Source: Chrysemys picta bellii (taxonomy: Eukaryota; Chordata; Testudines; Emydidae). From it: 64,000 bases of DNA. The translations under genes were made by a program, and so were the position numbers. Positions 1-11,790 of the stretch are shown here, piece after piece. The stretch covers positions 89,883,468-89,947,467 of the forward strand of contig NC_088796.1 in assembly GCF_011386835.1 (NCBI RefSeq), given 5' to 3'. The notes under the pieces were generated by a model. The model was not told the DNA's origin and ran no database searches. It saw only the letters and a list, made by a program, of their open reading frames with translations. The stretch's first letter is position 1, and each line of letters starts with the position of its first letter.

Positions 1-31
1 CACTGCCGCAGTCACTGTGGATGAAGAATAC
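1..31 (-). CDS. NTRK2: NTRK2 coding exon 7 (partial, cut by window edge)
   Basis: The first 31 nt of the next exon, after acceptor TTTATTTCTCAG. In phase 0 it reads [10 protein letters not shown] and would continue the first Ig domain after SKHE. The GS end aligns with the GSL region of mammalian TrkB as I remember it. The intron from exon 6 is only 141 bp (32-172). Phase 0 is the only phase compatible with exon 6 ending at GAG|GTAAGT. The stretch includes a cysteine that I do not recall at this place in mammal or bird TrkB. Confidence 0.8.
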
Positions 32-172
32 CTGAGAAATAAATGCAAGGTAAACAATTTGCCATTTTGTATCTGTGATTATGAAAAGTAATAAGCTTAA
101 AACCAGCCACACACCATTCTTCAGCAGGTATACCCAGTCTCTGGATAGCCAGCTATTGAAAGTAAAACTTAC

Positions 173-309
173 CTCATGTTTTGAAACAAGATTAGGGACA
201 ACCCAGGATACATTGGGAGATGGCACCCCAGTAGCTTCGCAGTACAGTGTAGTGCTCCTTCCTTCCACAACAGTGAGGTTATAAACACTCAAGTTTGCTG
301 ATGGCAAGC
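173..309 (-). CDS. NTRK2: NTRK2 coding exon 6: start of first Ig-C2 domain
   Basis: A 137-nt exon, acceptor GTGTCACAG, donor GTAAGT. It begins in phase 1 (completing Gly196) and ends in phase 0 after Glu241. It encodes [18 protein letters not shown], then the Ig B-strand Cys219 and Trp231 of the Ig core ([10 protein letters not shown]). Sequons are at N201, N206 and N228. The Ig-C2 domains lie between the LRR module and the membrane; the second one is the main neurotrophin-binding surface in Trk receptors (family knowledge) and is outside this window. Confidence 0.95.
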
Positions 310-2820
310 CTGTGACACAAGCAAAAAAATATGTAAGTGTTTGTGTTTGTCATAGAAATAGGGTAAATATTCAAATAAGCTGTTCAACTCTTTGACAGCA
401 GACTGTATGTAATTGAAAACTCTGCTTACTCAGCTAACCAGAGATTCATTGTGGTCAGATGCTATCTGGTAAAAAAAAAAAAAAAATGCAAAGAACACAT
501 TTGGTACTACACAAGTATTCTCCACTCTACCAATCCACCTCCATAGAAAAGGTAGAAAGGACAGTCAGATGCCTAACGCCAATTGCGCCTTTAAAATCTC
601 TCCTTCATTCTTGAGGGAAAATAAGATACAACTTACTTTTCTCATTTGTAGTGGTTGCAATAAAAATCTTCATTTTCCTTTTGCCTAATTAACACTGTGG
701 TGGTATTCCTAGCGTACCCTGAGCTATATGTACACTAAAGGGGAAATCTAACCCACATCATGATGCAGGGTCAGGGGAAAGAGTCCCAGAAACAATAGAA
801 TCCGAGTGGCGCCAGTCCACAAAGAGGTCACACACACATATGGAACCCAGATCTTCAGAGACAAACTGAGTAGGAAGGGCAGGGGCTATGGGCATGTCAA
901 GGGAAGGAAGGGGCAGGGCCAGAGCAGCTCAAACTGTCCAGACCCTCTGCTCCTCAACTGTTTCAGGGCCATTTCTAGGGTACTTCAGCAATAGGACTGA
1001 ACTAGCTTCAGTGAAACAGCTACTTTGTGTCATTTACTAGGAAGCTGCTCTAACTTGTGTCTGGATCAGGGCTGACCCCAAGAATCAGGGAGCTGGAACC
1101 TGATGCTTCATCCCTTTGACCTGCATTGAGTGGTGCTCTGGTGCAGGAGAGAATCTAGCTCCACAAACCTATTATCGAGCAGATTTTCAGAAGAGTTCAG
1201 CTCCCAGAAGCTCCCTTTTAGGCACCCAAATGAAGTGGTCAGGTTTTTTGGTAGAGCTCAACACCCAAAACAATGGCTCTCAGACCAATAGGAGTTGTCA
1301 TGTTTTGAGGACTTTTGAAAACCTGAACACTTCATTTAGGAGCCTAAACTGGAGTAGGACTCTTTTGAAAATATGGTCAGCAGCATATTAGGCCAAAAAT
1401 CAACTGGTCTTCAGGTACATGAGACATGACAAGTGTACTTTTTCTGTCCTTCATAACTATACTTTTTTGCATTGAAAATAAGCAGTACACTGAAAACACG
1501 GGAGCTGTGTTATGTGAGATTGTGCCATCATCCACTACAGAAAGATAACTTTAGCTTTGCCCTCACCATGATGCTCAGCTCCGCAGCAATCTTAGACATG
1601 TTTTGTTTGCAATTTATCATCTCAAATATCCTGCACAGCAAAACAGCAGTGTTAGCTATGTATTGTTTTGCAATGAGTTTTCTTTTTCTGCAACAAAGCT
1701 TCTCTCTCTTTTTTTTTTTTAAATTAGGGTGGAGCAGTTTCCGTCATGCACTTGCAGGTTTACACATTTAGCAAGGTGATTTTTTTTTTATTATAAAGCC
1801 CCATAGTCAGTTCCTTATTCTGATTTGTGTTAATTAGAGCACATTAATATGTTGGCCAAAAATTCAATAGAAACTTGAAATATCACTTGAAGTTTAATTA
1901 GTTCAATAAAAATGAAATGAAAAGTAGTAATAGCAAAGGCAGGACAAATCATTTTCCAGGCACTGCTTTCTTGCCTAATAAGATTTGAAATCATCAGGAG
2001 TATACAATAACTGCTTAGGCAATTCTGCTAGTGCTTTAAGTAGTACTGTAATATGATTCTGATTATAGGCATCATGGGTTTCTTCTATTATGCTCACTTT
2101 GTAAACCATACATTGAAGTTTATTGAAACAGAGCTGGATGGCTGTATGCCTTGATGCAGTAATCTGTTAGCAAAGGTGGCCATCTGCTTTTGCTTGCCAT
2201 GACTTCAAACCTCAGCAGTGTCTGTCACCCAGCCAGGCAGGAAACTAAACTAGATCCTAAGGAACCTTTAGATATTAATTATGTTGGATAGGGACCATGG
2301 AGGAGAAGTAATGAGATAATTTACCCCATGCAGACACCCTCACACACCAGATCTTAAAACTATTTGACTCCTGTGGTCATACCTGATTCTGGGAAAGAAT
2401 TTTAGCCATCAAGGCCTTATGGCCCAGCTTCTTCCTAGCAGTATCTTCTCTGGACAAGACCAGCCTGACATCTCTCATGCCAAATTAAAACTACTCAAAG
2501 CATGTCGCTGTTTGAGTTCACAGAGCTTCTAACACAAAAAGTTTTATATGAACCCTATCATATAAGCCAAACCAAAAACAAAAACACCCCAGTGTTGACC
2601 ATTTATTGCACTACTTGCATTTCCATTAAAATTTCAAGACGGCTTCTTGTGGCGCTTTTTGATTGTTGAACTGGGTGGAGGACCAAGTAGTATTTTAGCT
2701 ACTCGCTAACTAGAACTGTATGCTCTAACTTTGCTACTGCTGGCTGAATTTGTATTATTTTATATAGAAAAGTGTGGGATGGCACCACTGTTACTATCAT
2801 CTGCACTATAAAGAACTTGG

Positions 2821-3319
2821 GAACTTAGGAATTACCATACGGGATCAATCCTGAGGTACATCTAGTCCAATATTTTATTTTTGATGGTGACTGATCTGAC
2901 TGATGTTTCAGAGGAAGGTTAAAGAACCCCACGCTAAGCAAATGGGGGGGGTCATCTTCCCCCAGGTCTCATCCTGATCTCTAATAGAGCGAGATTGGTT
3001 TAAACCACAAAGCACAAGGTTTAATATCCCTTCCTAACTTCTTGTTAGTATTAATTACGATAATTCTGGATATTCATAATGTCCAATTTTATTTTGAATC
3101 TTGCTATATTCTCAGCCTCTACAACTGCCAGTAGCAACAAGTTCCACAATTTAATTACACGTTGTATGAAAAAGTATTTCCTTTCATTAGTTTTTAATTT
3201 GCCATCTTTTAACTTAATTGAATATCCCCTTTTGGGGGGTTGTGAGCCACGGAGAACAGGAGTTCCTGATCTTTCTTCTCTTGACCATTTGTTGTTTTAT
3301 CATGTCCCCTCTAATTAAT
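2821..3319 (-). mobile_element. CR1 LINE 3' end, left half of a split copy
   Basis: Starts with a degraded complement of the CR1 3' terminus (CCATACGGGATCAATCCTGA) and runs through the usual antisense CR1 3' end, including TATCATGTCCCCTCT. The element breaks off at about 3319 and resumes at about 4173, so it was interrupted by the plus-strand CR1 between. Confidence 0.75.
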
Positions 3320-4172
3320 CCCAACTATTCATACAAAATTATAGGGTCTGAATTAGCTGAAATCTTGGAGTCATTGTGCATAGTTCTCTGAAGACATCTA
3401 CTCAATGTGCAGTGGCAATCAAAAAAAAAAAAAAAAAAAAGCTAACAGAATGTTAGAACTCATTAGGAAAGGGATAGATAACAATGTCATAATGCCACTA
3501 TAGAAATCCATGGTACACCCACAACTTGAATACTGTGTGCAGATCTGGATGCCCCATCTCAAAAAAGATATATTGGAATTGGAAAAAGTACAGAGAAGGG
3601 CAACTAAAATGATTAGGGCTATGGAACAGCTTCCATATGAAGAGAAATTTAAAAGACTGGGACTTTTCAGCATGGAAAAAGAGATGACTAAGTGAGGATA
3701 TGATAGAGGTGTATACAATCTTGACTGTGTGGAGAAAGAGAATAAGGAAATGTTTATTTACTCCTCCACATAAGACAAGAACTAGGGGTCACCCAATGAA
3801 GTTAATAGGCAGCAGATTTAAAACAAACAAAAGGAAGTACTTTGTCACACAATGCACAGTCAACCTGTCAAACTCTTTGCCAGGAGATTTCTGAAGGCCA
3901 AAACTATAACAGGGTTCAAAAAAGAACTATATAAGTTTATGGAGGATAGATCCATCAATGGCTATTAGCCAAGATGGGCAGAGATGCAACACCATGCTCT
4001 GAGTATCCCTAGCCTCTGTTTGCCAGAAGCTGGGAGTAGACAACAAGGGATGGATTGTTCGATGATTGCCTGTTCTGTTCATTCCCTCTGAAGCACCTGG
4101 CGCTGGCCACTGTTGGAAGACAGGATACTGGGCTAGATGGACCATTGATCTGACCCAGTATTGACATTCTTA
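3320..4172 (+). mobile_element. CR1 LINE fragment, plus strand, inserted in an older CR1
   Basis: CR1 ORF2 C-terminal region and complete 3' end. It includes the coding string [20 protein letters not shown] in a degraded frame, and finishes with the GGGCTAGATGGACC block and the terminus CATTCTTATGTTC. It is 5' truncated, as is usual for CR1, and carries an A-run of about 20 (3421-3440) where I recall a much shorter run in the family. Confidence 0.85.
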
Positions 4173-4301
4173 TGTTCCTTTCTAAATTAAGCTCTCCCAA
4201 TCTTTTCAACCTCTCTTTATATGATTTTTCCAGACCCTTAATCATTCTCTGAACCCTCTCTAATTCTGAAATATCCTTTTTTGAGATGGAGCGACCACTG
4301 T

Positions 4302-4334
<33 letters not shown>

Positions 4335-4672
4335 CCAGATGAGGATGTACCATTGAGTAATATAATGGTGTTATGTTTTCTCTACTGTTCATCATACCTT
4401 TCCTTATGCTTCCTAACATCTCCTTTACTTTTGTGACCAGACCTGCAGACTGAGCAGAGATTTTCATTGAGCTACCCACAGTGATACTCCTGTCCCTTTC
4501 CTGAGCTGATACAAGGTTCTAAAGTAACTGTAAGGTGCAGGAGTAGTGCAACTTTTTTCCTTTAATGTACATTTATAAACAATGAATTTTGTTTGCCATC
4601 ATGTTGCCCATTCACCTAATTTGGTTAAGTCTCTCTGACATTCCCCACAATCCTCCCTGGTCACAACAAACA
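4173..4672 (-). mobile_element. CR1 LINE, right half of the split copy
   Basis: Antisense CR1 encoding on the minus strand the RT C-terminal region (ISELERVQRMIKGLEKSYKE). It picks up where the 2821-3319 piece stops. A (CA)n microsatellite of about 26 bp (near 4301-4327) has grown inside it, turning the translated frame into alternating V-C residues. Confidence 0.8.
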
Positions 4673-5803
4673 GAAGCCACCAACGCCCTAAAATATCACA
4701 GAAAAGAGCCATAAAACGCACCTGAAAAGAAATAGTAAACGTCTCTCTAGCTTACGGTTTTGTATAGTGACTACCACTACAGCAGCTAAAAACGTAGAGA
4801 AATTTTCACTACTTTTGTGAAAACGTTACAGGAAGATAAAGAAAGGTAGATTAATCCAAACAAGGCTCACTGATGGCAAAATGTTGAAAGTGCTCTATAC
4901 TATATGATAATTTTCATTCAAATATGGGCCCTGATCCCAAAGACGTAATGAATGTGAACAGACCCGTCGAGTTCCATGGGATTATTCACTTGCCTGAAGT
5001 TGCTCACAAACATCTTCAGGATCAGGGTCAGGGGTTGCTAAACATAATTTTAAAATACAAAATGTAGAATGAAAAGTAAAAGTGGGATGTCTAAATGTTC
5101 ACTAATTAGCATAAAGTTAAATCATAATAAAAACTTTTATTCAGGACTAAGCATGCCCTTTCACTGGTCCACATGGGCCTAATTTAATAGATTTCATTTA
5201 ATGATTAAACTCATTAGTTGTTAGTGTTTATTTAAAAACCACACACACGGCTTTTTTTTTTTTTGCCCTTTCTTATCAGTCATATCATGCTATATTGTTT
5301 CCCTAGAGCAAGTGCTTTGTGCCCCAAAAGAGTACAGCACCTTAGAGTAATTGTGTAACTTGGAATTATGTAATATGTACATAATAACTAAGCAATTCTA
5401 GCTGTAATACTGTACGGCATATGGAAAAGTTGTCTGTGCAATATATTCATGGCAATAAAACTTTACTTCAACAGGTAGTTCTTGGATTAAACGTTGTCAA
5501 AAAATACCTTCTATTAATCACGAGCACATTTGGGCATATTGACTTCAAGTGAGTTGCACCACCTATGGGAACAGGACTGAGCTCTTCAACCCTATACAAA
5601 ATCCTTGGATAGCAAATGATCTAACTAGACACTCATTTGTAAAAGGAATATTTACCTCCATAGGCTCCATTGGTGTGCATTTATTACCCGAAGCCACATT
5701 ACAGAGAGACAGTCAAACTCTGGTGGTACAGTAGAACCTCAGACTTACGAACACCTCAGGAATGGAGGTTGTTCGTAACTCTGAAATGTTCGTAACTCTG
5801 AAC

Positions 5804-5974
5804 CATAAGTGCTGACTCCGTGGGTGCTCTGGGGCTGGAGCACCCACCGAAAAAAAATAGAGCAGGAAGAGGTGCGGGGAAAGGGCAGGAAGAGATGGGG
5901 CAAGGGTTTGGGGGGAAGGGTGGAGTAGGGTGAAGCCAGGGCCTGGGGTGGAGCTGAGTAAGTCAGCGCCTATG
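5804..5974. mobile_element. hAT-type MITE inserted in the mariner-like element
   Basis: Inverted ends CATAAGTGCTGAC and GTCAGCGCCTATG, flanked by a perfect 8-bp duplication CTCTGAAC (5796-5803 and 5975-5982). The 8-bp duplication is the hAT hallmark. No ORF. Confidence 0.85.
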
Positions 5975-6195
5975 CTCTGAACAAAATGTTACTGTTGTTC
6001 TTTCAAAAGTTTACAATTAAATATTGACTTAATGCAGCTTTGAAACTTTATTATACAGAAGAAAAACGCTGCTTCCCCGCCCCTCCCCCCCACACACTTT
6101 TTTTTTTTTAAGGTAGTTTACATTTAACACAGTACGTACTTTCGCTTTCTTTTGGGGGGGGGGCTCTCTGCTGCCGCCTGCTGCAGGGTTCCAAA

Positions 6196-6455
6196 CAGGG
6201 GCGGCTCCAGGCACCAGCACTCCAAGCGCATGCCTGGGGCGGCAAGCCGCGGGGGGCGCCCTGCCGGTCCCTGAGAGGGCGGCAGTCAAGCAGCCTTCGG
6301 CAGTATGCCTGCGGGAGGTCCGCTGGTCCCGCGGTTTCGGCGGCAATTCGGCGGGTACACCGGAGCTGCGGGACTGGCGAACCTCCTGCAGGCATGCCGC
6401 TGAGGGCAGCCTGCCTGCCGTGCTTGGGGCAACAAAAAAGCTAGAGCCACCCCTG
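6196..6455. mobile_element. hAT non-autonomous element, GC-rich
   Basis: Ends CAGGGGCGGCTCCAG and CTAGAGCCACCCCTG, flanked by the perfect 8-bp duplication GTTCCAAA (6188-6195 and 6456-6463). It sits in the right part of the mariner-like element, so it is younger than it. Confidence 0.9.
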
Positions 6456-9334
6456 GTTCCAAATGAGGTGTGTGGTTGACTGGTCAGTTTGTAACTCTGG
6501 TGGTCATAACACTGAGGTTCTACTGTTCAATAGTCATGCAGCCCATCTCTCTACAGTGCATAGCTAGCAGTACTTCAACAAAGGCAAGAACCAATACTTT
6601 GGCTGAAATGTTCAAAGATGCATTGGGGATTTTGCTACTTAACTCCCCGTGAAATTAATGGAACTCATACAGCTAAATCCTTCAGTCAGCCTCAAAAATC
6701 ATATTAATAGTATAATATACTATTAGTATAATAGACATATATAAAAAATGTCTATGTCTATGTGTGTGTGTAGTGTTTTTAAGGTGAAATCTTGGCCCCA
6801 CTGAAGTAAATGGTAAAACTTATAGAGGGAGATCCCATTGAAGCCAGTATATGTTCTAACCATGTGATATGCACTAACTAATAAATATTCCAACCTGAAC
6901 CCACGCTCTGTGGCCGATCTCTGTCTCAGCCATGTTCAACCTACCACTGAGACAGAAGTCAGCCACAAAATCTGAGTTCAGAATCAGAGCTACATTTTTC
7001 TTGCTGTTGAGGTATGAAACCTGTGGAGCTAACCTGAGGAGCTGTGCTATATCACTGGACAGATTTTCAATTTGACTTATGATATTAGTCATGATAATTT
7101 GGACATTCGTAGCACCACCAGTGATGTAATGATGTTCTATGATAGCAGAAGAGTTGAGAACCTGAGCCTGAATTGTCACTCTTGTAAGGACCTGACTATA
7201 ATTTCACTTGTTTTTGTTTTTATTTCTCCTATTATGATAAGTCACACACCCAATGAGCCTACTTGAGCACAAAAATAAAAAAAAATATATATATGCGCGC
7301 CATACAGAAAGGTTTCAGCTTATTAATATCAACCCACATTCCGTGATTCTTTATGGAGCAGAACTCCATTGCCAAACTCCCACTGAAGTGAACTGGAGAT
7401 TTGTTCATTTAAAGTTTGCAGCCCTTAGTCTGAAATCACAGCTGGATGATGTTAGGCAGCAGAACACAAAAAGTGTTCTTTAACTGTTGGTTTCCGATAC
7501 ACCAAGTTTCCTACCAAGTTCAAGATATACGTTCAAACCTCAGTCTCTGAGCTGGGAGCAATGTTTCTCCATAACTACCCTTCTAGCCAGGGCAAGAGCA
7601 GAGATGATGGGCTCTGAAAGACCTGGAAGGACCATCCCCCAGCATACCAAAACAGGATTTTCCTTGTAATAAGAACAGACATTTTGCTGGGGAGGAGGGG
7701 GAAAACTGACATTCAAAGCTTTTCTCACAAGCCAGTTAATATCTGACCTTCATTAAGGTCTTTTTAGTCCTTAGCTGGAATCTCCTGAACCATCTTCTCA
7801 ATACAGCTCTCAGTCACAGACTGATGAGCTTAATATGGGAAACAATAATCATCTATTATATTTAAACTTGTACAACATATTTTTAATACCCCCTGCTTTA
7901 CAGATATTCTCTACAGTTCAGGGGGTACAATGAGCAAAGCTGGGTTTGGGCCCACCACACACAAGTTCCCAAAGCAATCCACGCTTGCTCACTGCATTCT
8001 TCATGCTGGCAGGAGACTCCCCCACCATGTGAGTATAAAATTTGCTCTTAAGTGCAATACCGGCAGCAAATATTTTAACTTGCTATTCATTTTATCCAGC
8101 CAATCACATTGTCTGGAGGATGGATGTGGCGCTGGTCAAGAAATGAGAGAATATGGCTCCTCAAATTACAACATATCTTTCCTGGCTGAGGATTAGAAAA
8201 TATAAAGAAAAATATTTCATTCAAAACAAAAATTGAACATCTTTGTAGGATAAATTCACTTAAAATTTGACCAGCCTCCAGAACACAAGCTAAAATCCTG
8301 AAAAAATATTTTACATACATGCGCACACACACTATAGGCTTTCATAGGCTTAAAAACAAGGCAAAGGTTGTTGTTTTTTTCCTGAATTGGGGCATAAATT
8401 TGAGAATTGCTGATAATATGATGCACCTGTTGTGTTGCATTTAGCAACCACCTGCAGCCAAGAAACGGTGAGCTAAATTCAGCCATGGGGTAAGTGGGTA
8501 CATTTCCACTGAAATCAACAGAAATACCATGCGGGAGTCAGCTCTGCTATGCCTCTATAGCACTGAAAACAGGATACCCCTACAAGATTACATGCAAGCA
8601 TTAGTTACACAAAATAGAAAGCATTATCTCCATTCTCCCTCCCTTTGTGGCTGCAAAGTCCCATTTTTGTTCACATTTAAAGATCCAAAAGATAGAAATA
8701 TCTCAAAGAGCCTTTCACAGAGCTTCTTCCAAGGAGACAGTCGCATCCATTTCACATGAGAGCTTCAGAGCAAGGTCAGACAGACCAGAGCACTCAGTGC
8801 TGCTGTCAGCAGTATCTCCACCTCGCTTCTCCAAAGCAATCAAATGAATTCAGTGCAGCTGAGCTGGGCAAAGCAGACACAAGCCTTCACAGGTGAATCA
8901 AGAGCTCTGCTAACAATTTTAATGGACGCTAATTAGGACTGGATTGATAGAGTGCAAACCTCTGGAAAAGGACTTCTTGTACAGCAGTTGCTATTTAAAA
9001 ACACATTTAGTATGGAGCAGTAAATGTTCATTCTGCTCTACCTGCAATATTTCCTATTCCTATAATTAGGAATACTGAAAATACAGCTGTAAAGTCAAAC
9101 ACTTCTGTATGACAAACATGGAGCTTCTGAACTTTTTAAATCTGAGGAATAGGACCAGTCAAGATGTTTGCAATCACACAAAATAGTCTCACACACTTGA
9201 TATCAAGAGTGCATGTTCCTGGAGGCAAAGTCCTGACCCAGCCTCCATTTTGTAAGGAATTAAGAGAATCATTTCTTTAGACTGTTGGAAAGGAGTACCA
9301 TGAGTCTTTATCTAGTTACATTACAAGGATGAAA

Positions 9335-9555
9335 TAATAATAATACCTAGATCTGACAAAGCACTTTTCATCAGTACATCTCAAAGTGGATAAATATCAT
9401 TATCACCATTGTACAGGTGGGGAAACTGAGACACAAGGGTTAAGTGACTTGCCAAAGATCACCCACCAGTCCTGTTGCTGAATGAGGAGTAAAACCCTGG
9501 TCTCTGAAGTCCCAATCCAGTGCTCTACCCAGCAGAACACACTACCTTCCCTGCT
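9335..9555 (-). repeat. MIR-type SINE remnant
   Basis: Contains GGGGAAACTGAGACACA and TTAAGTGACTTGCC, the antisense MIR core, then the tRNA-derived head region near CAGTGCTCTACCC. Confidence 0.75.
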
Positions 9556-10799
9556 TCCCCCTAAATATTCCTATTTCTTTGTTCTCTGGCTATTATAAAA
9601 ATACTTCCCTTTCAAACTAACTTAGAGAGAAAGTCACAATTATGAAATACAATGTTGTTTTTACATTGCGAGGGGCGGATTTTCAATAGTGCATGTACAA
9701 AAATGTGTGTTTAATTTTGCTCACACACAACCCCTGATTTACACAGATATATAGGTTTGTGCATGAGAATAATCTAAATTTGCACATATGCATCAGTTAG
9801 TACGTGCACAAGTTAGGTACATACACTTTTGAAAGTCTGGTTCCTACTCTCTCCCTCCCTCCTGAAAAGAAGCTTCATAGATAAATCATGGTAGTCAACT
9901 CACTTATTTTCATTTAAAAAGCTCTTAATAATGAAAAATGTTTTAATTAAGTTCAATTGCATAAGAAAACAGTAACTCAACTTCTGAGTTACAGTGTAAA
10001 CCCTGTTGCTGTCAAAACTCTCGAACAAACCATTATTCATGCAGATCTTGATCATAGATAAGAACTAAAACTTAGTATCAAGAGAATAAAAATAGTTTGC
10101 CAGCATACATCATGCATAATAGCTATTACTAGCAGCCAAAGTAAATAATACAGAATATAGGGCGAATGAATATTCTGACAGGTAACACAGAGAATGTTTA
10201 TGACTTTTTTTAAAAGCCAACTAGTTTTGCTTGTTATGTTCGACTTTTGTCAGCCTTATCTGTGAAGTTTGACTGATAATGGAAAAGATTTCAACACTCA
10301 TTGGATTATGCCTTTTCTTGCTGTTTTGAACTATGCTGTGTGTTGACAGCCAAAGAGCCAATGCTTATTTTATTGATTCACTAATATTATTACATCTTTT
10401 CTATTATTTAAACAAATAATCATGCCAATCTTTCAATCTGGTTTCATTTTCTCCCTAACATCTAAAATCCATAATGTCTCCCAGTCTGTTCCTAACAAAA
10501 CTCTCTAGCTTGGTATTTCTCATATTTATTTACCTCCAGAATAGAAATCCATCACAATGGCCATTTCCACAGTCTGGAGTAAAGCCTGCGTGAGTCTAAT
10601 TTATTTAGAACTATCTTAACACTCGCCTATACAAATTACTGGAAAAGGGCTTCCTGGACACAGCAAGAAATGAGCAAACTGGTTTTTAGATGGTAATTGC
10701 AAACAAGGAGCAGCACCTTGTAAAATTCTGTCAATTACATAATGCAAGTTAACAAGAGCAAAGCCAAATCTCTGCTGGAAGATTTACAATACTAAGTAC

Positions 10800-11790
10800 A
10801 AGAGAAAAGAGTCAGCCCCTTCTCCATATGAGAAGAAAAATCCTGTTAAGACAAGTTTTGGGTCCAATCCTGCAGTTCTTAGTTAGATAACCTGCCCTCA
10901 ACTGACAGGTTGTATCCGTACACAAATTGTGATATCTACTATCACAGTTCAGGGCAATGGCACCTGTATTCCCCTTTTGTGATTCCTCAAGGGCACGCAC
11001 TCTAGGCTCCCAGCTCCTCAGCTGTCACCTCACTTGGGTAGAGATCTGCATCTCTCCCACTCCTGACTGGGGATTTTCTAGGCTGCACAGGATCCTCCTT
11101 ACACTGTGCTATCCCAGCAAGCCAGACTGCCTAAACAGGTCAGCATCTGTGCTTTGCTTTCTCTTCAAAGGCTGCAAACAGATAAATTGCCAGCAGTTAT
11201 GCCATACAGCTCTTTATAAGCAAGCATATTTATTCTTAAGGTGAAAGCATAACAGAGGAAACATATTGAAACAATAAGAGAACTTACATTCATGCTAAAA
11301 AGCTTACGAGAGGTCACCCCAGCTCCAAACTCAGGCTCTGGCAGGTGTCTGTCCTTCCAACCCCTCCCAGAAAGGATAGAAGCTCCTATCCATTTGCTGG
11401 ATTAAAAAGATGGCTTTGAGCCAGTTTTAACTCAGGATATTTATCCAAGAATCCTTTCTTTGTCTGTTGGTCTCTAGAGAATCTACTTTGAACTAATATA
11501 AAAGTGAACCTCGTCAGGAGGTAGTACCTCTCTGGGGGGGTTACAACCTGGCTGATTTTCCTTAATCACCACCCACTTGTTTCAGTTCCTGTAGGAGTTG
11601 GGGTAGCCCTCCCCCATGCAGAAGAACACAATCATAGATAAACCATTCATTTAAAATAATGGACCCCAAAGGGTTGCAATCTTTGTCCCATATACCCCAC
11701 AAAGTAGGTACATACAATCCGGGTCCACAATATTACATAAACTCAATATCATAAGTCTTTCAAGGTCATTGGAGGAAATTGCCATATCTG
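10800..11790 (-). repeat. Possible LTR-like relic, family not recognised
   Basis: About 1 kb whose composition and conserved-looking blocks (an AGCATATTTATTCTTAAGG stretch near 11223, ACCCCAAAGGGTTGC near 11663) resemble an antisense retroviral-type LTR. Clear ends and target duplication were not found, so this is weak. Confidence 0.25.

Larger units (their letters stand above)
5729..6525. mobile_element. Tc1/mariner (pogo/Tigger-like) element with two nested hATs
   Basis: Terminal inverted repeats begin CAGTAGAACCTCAG at 5729 and end GAGGTTCTACTG at 6525, preceded by TA. Subterminal GTAACTCTG motifs recur at both ends. The core is about 350 bp once the two insertions (5804-5974 and 6196-6455) and their duplicated targets are discounted, and shows no transposase. 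Confidence 0.75.

Noticed and set aside
3419..4479. ORFs in both directions resembling a conserved protein
   Set aside because: They are CR1 ORF2 fragments and their antisense, not a host gene.
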